NCBI GenBank assembly: GCA_030655755.1
Contig: JAUSOQ010000078.1
Coordinates: forward strand, 1 to 64,000
Direction: 5' to 3'
Length of the DNA stretch: 64,000 nucleotides
Origin: Coriobacteriia bacterium
Lineage (GTDB): Bacteria > Actinomycetota > Coriobacteriia > Anaerosomatales > Anaerosomataceae
Shown here one piece after another: positions 61,291-64,000 of this stretch. Position 1 is the stretch's first letter, and the number at the start of each line of letters is the position of its first letter. The translations under genes and the position numbers were made by a program. The notes below the pieces were generated by a model. That model was not told where the DNA came from. It ran no database searches and worked only from the letters and a program-made list of their open reading frames with translations.

Positions 61291-61347
61291 GGTACCTCCT
61301 CCGGTTGCGGTTAGACAGAGCCGTGCTCAGCACTCTTCGTTCATGGG

Positions 61348-61728
61348 CTAAAGTCCCGGACGCCGGGTCGGCGTACGCAGGATCATCCAGCTACCGGCCA
61401 CGGCGCAGCCGATCACCGCGATGTCTCCGACCAGCACGGGCACGACGATGATTGCCGAGGAGACACACGCGATCCACATCAGCGAGAGCGCGACGATCTT
61501 GGCGCGCAGAGGCATACCTTTGCCCGAAAGGTAGTCACGGATATAGGGGCCGAGGAGCGGATGGGCGATCAGCCATGCGTGAAAACGTTCGCTGCTGCGC
61601 GCGAAACACCACGCCGCGATTATGAGGAAGATCGTGGTCGGCATAACGGGCAGGAACACGCCGACGAAACCCAGTCCCACACACAGCCAGCCACACACAA
61701 TCAATATCGGTCGCGAGAAGCGTCCCAT
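61348..61728 (-). CDS. DUF454 (YbaN-like) membrane protein
   Basis: This 126-residue protein has three or four hydrophobic helices and the family hallmark VGVFLPVMPTTIFLIIAAWCFARSS followed by HPLLGPYIRDYL. The function is unknown. The ATG at 61728 follows GGGAGG; the frame to 61938 overlaps the divergent pseudogene's upstream region and is rejected. Confidence 0.9.
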   Translation of the reverse strand: MGRFSRPILIVCGWLCVGLGFVGVFLPVMPTTIFLIIAAWCFARSSERFHAWLIAHPLLGPYIRDYLSGKGMPLRAKIVALSLMWIACVSSAIIVVPVLVGDIAVIGCAVAGSWMILRTPTRRPGL

Positions 61729-61875
61729 CCTGCCTCCCGAGGTTCGATGACCCGAGGTCGCGGTCGCGATACCCACCCATACTACCAGCAGCAAGTCGCA
61801 GTGCGGGGCCCTGGGCACGATGGCTCCGGGGAGCGGTATCATCCATGGTGCGCCCGCAATCACACCGGAGGACCG

Positions 61876-62287
61876 ATGACCGCGTATGAATACTCGAACT
61901 ACGATGCCGCCTTCGCCGACTTCCTCGGCAAGAACCACGGGTACCGAGACACCTCACACCTGGACACGCTGCGGGCGACCGACTACGGGCGGCTCGATCG
62001 TCTCGGCCATGTGTATCTGGACTACACCGGCGGAGGACTCTATGCAGAGTCTCAGGTCGCCGCGCACCACGAGCTGCTCAGTAAGGGGATCTACGGCAAT
62101 CCCCACTCACACGATCCAACGTCGCTGGCCGCGACGGTCCTGGTGGAGGAGGCGCGCGACGGGGAAAGTCCCCAACACGATCCGATTGTCACTGGGCCTG
62201 GCTTCCAACTTCCCGGACGTGTACCGCTTCATGCGATTCGCCGCCGCGTTCAAGGACCGGAACGCCGAACAGGGGGATGACTCGTGA
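61876..62287 (+). pseudogene. Aminotransferase class V (MOCOS/cysteine-desulfurase-like) pseudogene with a large internal deletion
   Basis: The ATG at 61876 (GGAGGACCG upstream) opens MTAYEYSNYDAAFADFLGKN..., continuing through HVYLDYTGGGLYAESQV and LVEEAR, the start of a class-V, PLP-dependent family of about 450-500 residues. After about 92 residues the match ends, and a second frame gives IRLSLGLASNFPDVYRFMRF...DDS, which looks like the same family's last 30 residues and ends at 62287. The middle 350-400 residues are missing and the join (about 62155-62180) is out of frame. The C-terminal frame keeps the GTGA overlap with the next gene, showing the intact ancestor filled this slot. Confidence 0.75.
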
Positions 62288-62781
62288 GACAACGAGTCCT
62301 TGCAGCTCAGAACATCAGCCGCATGTGTGTGGTGTGCGGTATCGACAACGATATGGGCCTTCACGCCCGCTTCTACGAACTCGAGAACGGCGAGCTGTTC
62401 GGCATCTTCGCGCCGCTCGAGCACCATCAGGGCTACCCGGGGCGACTGCATGGTGGTATCGCTTCAACGATTCTCGATGAGATGATCGGCAGAACCATCA
62501 ACATCAGCGACCACGATGTATGGGGTGTGACAGTCGAGCTCTCGGTGCGCTTCAGAAAGCCGGTCCCTCTCAATGGCGAGATACGCGCGATCGGACGCAT
62601 CACAAAGAACTCCAGGCGGCTGTTCGAGGGCACCGGGGAGATCGTGCTGGAAGACGGCACCGTTGCCGTGCAGGCCTCCGGTCGCTACATGAAGATGCCG
62701 ATCGAGCGCATAGCCGATGGGGACTTCGGCAAGGAGTGGTTCGCTGACGAGCGGGAGCGCCCTGACGAGGTGGAGTTCTAG
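62284..62781 (+). CDS. PaaI-like hotdog thioesterase
   Basis: This 165-residue protein starts at GTG. It has the hotdog fold with [20 protein letters not shown] (the HGG motif of PaaI thioesterases) and [33 protein letters not shown] near the start holds a CxxC. It probably hydrolyses acyl-CoA thioesters. Its stop overlaps the convergent arcC stop by 4 nt (62778-62781). Its start overlaps the upstream pseudogene's end, so loss of that gene may alter its translation. Confidence 0.85.
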   Translation: MRQRVLAAQNISRMCVVCGIDNDMGLHARFYELENGELFGIFAPLEHHQGYPGRLHGGIASTILDEMIGRTINISDHDVWGVTVELSVRFRKPVPLNGEIRAIGRITKNSRRLFEGTGEIVLEDGTVAVQASGRYMKMPIERIADGDFGKEWFADERERPDEVEF

Positions 62782-63713
62782 GGCAGCTTCCCGGCTGGAA
62801 CGACGTTCGTGCCTGCCTCGCCGTTCACGATCAGCTCGATGTCCTCGAGTCTCCCGATGGCCGCCCGGTTACCGGTCTCTCGCACGAACCTGACGGCCGC
62901 TTCGACCTTCGGTCCCATCGACCCGGTCGCGAATTCGTACTTGCCAAGCTCCTCCGGGGTCACATACCCAAGAAGCCTCTGTTGAGGCGTTCTCCAGTCC
63001 AGATACACACCCTCTGCATCCGTCGCCATCACGAAGAGGTCAGCTCCGAGCTCACGGGCCAACAACTCACTCGCGAAGTCCTTGTCGATGACGGCCTCGA
63101 TCCCCACGAGCGTGCGCGTGCCGTCAGGGAGGTAGCCGGTGGGTATGCCGCCACCGCCCGCACAGATCACGACCACGTCATGTTCAAGCAGCCACTTGAT
63201 GGGACGGAGCTCGAATATCCGCTTGGGCTCCGGCGATGCCACCACTCGACGCCACTTCTCGCCGTCTTGCTTGAAGCTCCAACCCTTCTTCTCGGCAAGG
63301 CGATCCGCATCGCCCTTGACATAACCGGGACCGACGAACTTGGTAGGGTCATCAAAAGCGGGATCAAGCGGATCCACCTCGACCATGGTGAGAACGGTGG
63401 CAAGCGGCTTCTCGAACGGCAGGAGGTTGCCGAGTTCCTGCTCGACCATGTAGGCGATCATGCCCTGCGTCTGTGCGCCCAGCACGTCGAGCGGGAACGG
63501 CTCGGCATCGCTGTAGGCCGCGGCCTGCAGCGCGAGCAGCCCGACCTGCGGACCGTTGCCGTGCGCAAGCACAAGATTGTACTGCTCAGCCAGCGGTGCG
63601 AGCGCCCTGGCGGCGATCTTGACGTTCACGCGTTGTGCCTCTGCCGTCATCGGGTCCGAGCGTCGCAGAAGCGCATTGCCTCCAAGGGCCACGACGACCG
63701 TTGGCTTGGCCAT
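62778..63713 (-). CDS. arcC: Carbamate kinase
   Basis: This 311-residue protein has [74 protein letters not shown] and [14 protein letters not shown], the standard carbamate kinase set. It makes ATP from carbamoyl phosphate, the last step of the arginine deiminase route (arcA at 59.5 kb). AAAGGAG precedes the ATG at 63713; the extension to 63926 is rejected. Confidence 0.95.
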   Translation of the reverse strand: MAKPTVVVALGGNALLRRSDPMTAEAQRVNVKIAARALAPLAEQYNLVLAHGNGPQVGLLALQAAAYSDAEPFPLDVLGAQTQGMIAYMVEQELGNLLPFEKPLATVLTMVEVDPLDPAFDDPTKFVGPGYVKGDADRLAEKKGWSFKQDGEKWRRVVASPEPKRIFELRPIKWLLEHDVVVICAGGGGIPTGYLPDGTRTLVGIEAVIDKDFASELLARELGADLFVMATDAEGVYLDWRTPQQRLLGYVTPEELGKYEFATGSMGPKVEAAVRFVRETGNRAAIGRLEDIELIVNGEAGTNVVPAGKLP

Positions 63714-63780
63714 GACAGTCCACTCCTTTGTGAGCTGGGGCGATCCAGAACGCACTAGACATATGCGTTCTCGGCACCGT

Positions 63781-64000
63781 CTAGTCGAGTCTCCCGCCGA
63801 TGATGCGTGCCACCTCGGCCTTGTCGCAGTTGCCGCCGGTCTCTGCGACCACAAGTCCGATCGCCTTGCCCATGTCGCGCTTCTCCGTGCATCCGCCCTC
63901 GGCAAGCACGCGGTCGATGATTGCAAGCAGCTCGTCGCCCGCGACCTGTGTGGGCAGGTAGCCGTTCAGTATCTCCACCTGCTCTTGCAATAGCGCGATG
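63781..64000 (-). CDS. yqeY: GatB/YqeY-domain protein, C-terminal part
   Basis: The frame runs off the window end on the minus strand. The visible 73 residues read ...[32 protein letters not shown]..., with [14 protein letters not shown] and a final [10 protein letters not shown], matching the C-terminal half of YqeY proteins, which resemble the tRNA-binding tail of GatB. The role is unclear; many actinobacteria and firmicutes have it. Confidence 0.85.
   Translation of the reverse strand, partial: IALLQEQVEILNGYLPTQVAGDELLAIIDRVLAEGGCTEKRDMGKAIGLVVAETGGNCDKAEVARIIGGRLD

Overview
The window is about 62-64% GC by eye, densely coded, and carries around 65 genes, nearly all preceded by strong Shine-Dalgarno sequences. 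The gene content points to an anaerobic Gram-positive actinobacterium. A relative of the Coriobacteriia (Anaerosomatales/OPB41-like) is my best inference. The pointers are a DUF6049 secreted protein typical of Actinomycetota, four-subunit pyruvate:ferredoxin oxidoreductase, hypFCDE for [NiFe]-hydrogenase maturation, an [FeFe]-hydrogenase-like sensor, arginine deiminase and carbamate kinase, and no outer-membrane genes. No phage, insertion sequence, CRISPR array, tRNA or rRNA was seen.

Layout. 0-5 kb: a small ferredoxin, a degenerate uracil-DNA-glycosylase-like protein, a sugar epimerase and lon. 4.7-9.5 kb (+): a DUF6049 protein, a PIN-membrane-TPR fusion, trxB, trxA and a small unknown protein. 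9.5-17.5 kb (+): a zinc-finger HEPN protein, hypF-hypC-hypD-hypE, a DMT transporter and a Tal-Pgi-type glucose-6-phosphate isomerase. 17.6-24 kb (-): a two-part sodium symporter, a universal stress protein, a YfcE-type phosphoesterase, a LytS/LytTR pair and an acetyltransferase. 24-34 kb (-): TauE/SafE permease, glycosyltransferase, amrS, the hydrogenase-GGDEF sensor, a QueT-type transporter, an OmpR-type two-component system, asd and lysC.

34-44 kb (-): an HD-GYP receptor, a PstS-like lipoprotein, porGDAB (transcribed G-D-A-B), and the housekeeping block SRP RNA-dnaX-ybaB-recR. 44-50 kb: a CheY-like regulator, a zinc-ribbon protein, YtxH, a DUF362 ferredoxin, psuG with a tiny coupled upstream ORF, an EamA transporter, a HAD phosphatase and a LOG protein. 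50-64 kb: tautomerase, a secreted-type 5'-nucleotidase family protein, typA, a DEAD helicase, an ABC exporter pair, a cold-shock gene with a long structured leader, a YgjP-like peptidase, an amidohydrolase, a MoaD-like protein, arcA, tdk, DUF454, an internally deleted aminotransferase pseudogene, a thioesterase, arcC and the end of yqeY.

How they fit together. Energy genes (por, ferredoxin, hyp, arcA/arcC, the hydrogenase-like sensor) fit fermentative, hydrogen-linked metabolism. Several signalling genes bear on cyclic-di-GMP-type control: the HD-GYP receptor and the degenerate GGDEF sensor. The observations most worth follow-up are the [FeFe]-hydrogenase/GGDEF fusion (27080-28888), the PIN-TM-TPR protein in front of thioredoxin reductase (6737-7858), the leaderless zinc-HEPN gene coupled to hypF (9553-10185), the helically phased CGGTGAG repeats upstream of por (40838-40885), and the deletion pseudogene at 61876-62287. 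Start sites were chosen by ribosome-binding site and family N-terminus. All function calls rest on motif recognition by eye, not on database searches.
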